Assembly: GCA_964036195.1 (NCBI GenBank)
Contig: OZ038454.1
Span: forward strand, 3,038,001 to 3,102,000
Length of the DNA stretch: 64,000 nucleotides
Reading direction: 5' to 3'
Source: Sphaerolaimus hirsutus
Lineage: Eukaryota > Nematoda > Chromadorea > Monhysterida > Sphaerolaimidae
The position numbers and the translations under genes are program-made. A model generated the notes under the pieces. The model was not told where the DNA came from. It worked only from the letters and a program-made list of their open reading frames with translations, and did not search any database. Below, one piece after another: positions 63,117 through 64,000 of the stretch (positions within the stretch are counted from its first letter, which is position 1; every line of letters begins with the position of its first letter).

Positions 63117-63202
63117 CACGGGCCACGTTTTAGGGGGGGGGGGGGGGTGGGGGGGGGGGGGGCGTTTGCCCACACACGAAAATCACTAATACCTAATCAA
63201 TA

Positions 63203-63415
63203 TTAGGATTTGTTTGGTATAATCAGCAAGTGCGCATATTGCACATTCTTCACTGGCAGAGAATCGGGAAGGAAACTCAAAAATGCCATTTTCACGAAAT
63301 CGTATTTTTTGTCATTTTCGACATTTAGTAGAGTAGAGGTTCGAATATCGTATTGTATCAAAAACGGACTGTAATCGGCAGCGGAAATCACGTCGGATTC
63401 ACTTCGGCCAATTGT
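63203..63415 (-). CDS. Tail exon of the membrane-protein family (copy 2)
   Basis: After ttttcag: TIGRSESDVISAADYSPFLI then QYDIRTSTLLN to IPNKS and stop, 71 codons. Intact here; the copy at 12985 is broken by small changes. Joins 63443-63513 in phase. Confidence 0.5.
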   Translation of the reverse strand, partial: TIGRSESDVISAADYSPFLIQYDIRTSTLLNVENDKKYDFVKMAFLSFLPDSLPVKNVQYAHLLIIPNKS

Positions 63416-63442
63416 CTGAAAAATAGAAGGTGAAACCTTTAC

Positions 63443-63513
63443 TTTGAAACCTTCATTTTTTAATGAAAACAATGTGAAAATGTTTTTCGTGAACTTTGGG
63501 AGTGGATAATCAG
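63443..63513 (-). CDS. Tail exon of the membrane-protein family (copy 2)
   Basis: DYPLPKFTKNIFTLFSLKNE then GFK, acceptor tttccag, donor AAA/gtaaag, 71 nt. Needs a 1-nt leftover from the preceding exon, but 63667-63769 leaves 2, so an exon may be missing. Confidence 0.45.
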
Positions 63514-63666
63514 CTGGAAATTAGAAGAAAGTTCGAAGCTCAATTATTTTAAATTTGATTAATTTGCATTTTTACCAAAACATCATCTTTTGCAAATTTT
63601 CTAGGTGTAATAATTGAAAAACTTGAAAATGTTTTCAAAATGCTCAATTTCACTTTGCCACCTTAC

Positions 63667-63769
63667 CTCGTTTCCATCTCCCTTTGCTTGAGCAGTGTGA
63701 CAATCTTCCAGGTGATTGCAAGTGCTACGAGCAGAAGCACAATTATGACCAGTAAGCCAGCTGCTATCA
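63667..63769 (-). CDS. Transmembrane exon (membrane-protein family, copy 2)
   Basis: VIAAGLLVIIVLLLVALAIT then WKIVTLLKQREMET; donor AG/gtaagg is stronger than in copy 1. Same length (103 nt). Confidence 0.6.
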
Positions 63770-64000
63770 CTGCGATTTGACATCCATTCAGTTTTGAGGT
63801 GGTGTAAAACTACCACGCACACGCACACGCACACTAGTTTTCAACTGAAATTTTGAAAACTCATAAATTTGCTTTTTACTCATTTCAGTTTGCTAGAATA
63901 CTGATTTATAATCTCCATCTGTATTGTAAATAGTTAATGGACTCCTCACATTAAGCACACAATAAACTTTGCCACCCTTTCTTGATTTAATTGTGGACAC

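Larger units (their letters stand above)
63117..64000 (-). repeat. Inverted long repeat, copy 2 (partner 12362-13258), runs off the window
   Basis: Reverse complement of 12362-13258 with substitutions; poly-G tract at its start in both copies. Confidence 0.8.

Overview
The window is metazoan nuclear DNA carrying a virus-like element at its left end. The host genes are split by short GT-AG introns and encode SEC23 and a KANSL3-like (NSL complex) protein. They sit among dense MITEs, poly-C/G tracts and a 200-N scaffold gap. This points to a repeat-rich, probably aquatic invertebrate; the sequence alone does not settle the phylum.

Layout. (1) 1 to about 10.8 kb: an AT-rich Polinton/Maverick (adintovirus-like) element. 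A leftward arm encodes protein-primed DNA polymerase B, an FtsK/A32-type packaging ATPase, two small conserved-type proteins and a DDE integrase that runs off the left edge. A rightward arm starts at a TATA box (7771) and carries five short ORFs of unknown function plus a dUTPase. Almost every rightward ORF has a 3'-splice-site-like AG just before its ATG, and four of the ORFs look like diverged paralogues. No capsid or protease gene is visible in the window. (2) 10.9-13.3 kb, plus strand: exons of a membrane-protein gene (Thr/Ser-rich stalk, transmembrane exon), cut off on its 5' side next to the Polinton. (3) 14.98-48.2 kb, minus strand: a KANSL3-like gene of at least 20 exons. Its 3' exon block is present twice (25.1-28.7 and 13.9-17.9 kb), and a third copy of the last coding exon lies inverted in an upstream intron (45.8 kb). 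(4) 49.68-58.07 kb, minus strand: SEC23, with 12 recognisable exons; the N-terminal exons are lost at the gap. (5) 58.3-64 kb: minus-strand exons whose phases fit together into a protein with a cysteine-rich CS-alpha-beta defensin-like module, a Ser/Thr stalk and a transmembrane segment, plus two more related transmembrane exons.

The most unusual feature of the host part is that several introns are MITEs from end to end ('introners'). The intron starts with the element's terminal inverted repeat (GTGCCAGTCCC) and ends with its partner (GGGACTGGC/CC..CAG). This happens in both SEC23 and the KANSL3-like gene. A second set of elements, hAT-like MITEs with TAGGG...CCCTA ends, shows perfect 8-bp target duplications, a nested stack three deep, and one filled/empty site pair between the two duplicated 3' blocks. 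Two conserved exons carry single-base insertions that break the frame, probably assembly errors.

Evidence: protein families were recognised by reading translated motifs. Splice sites were placed by GT/AG plus codon-phase arithmetic. No database search was run.
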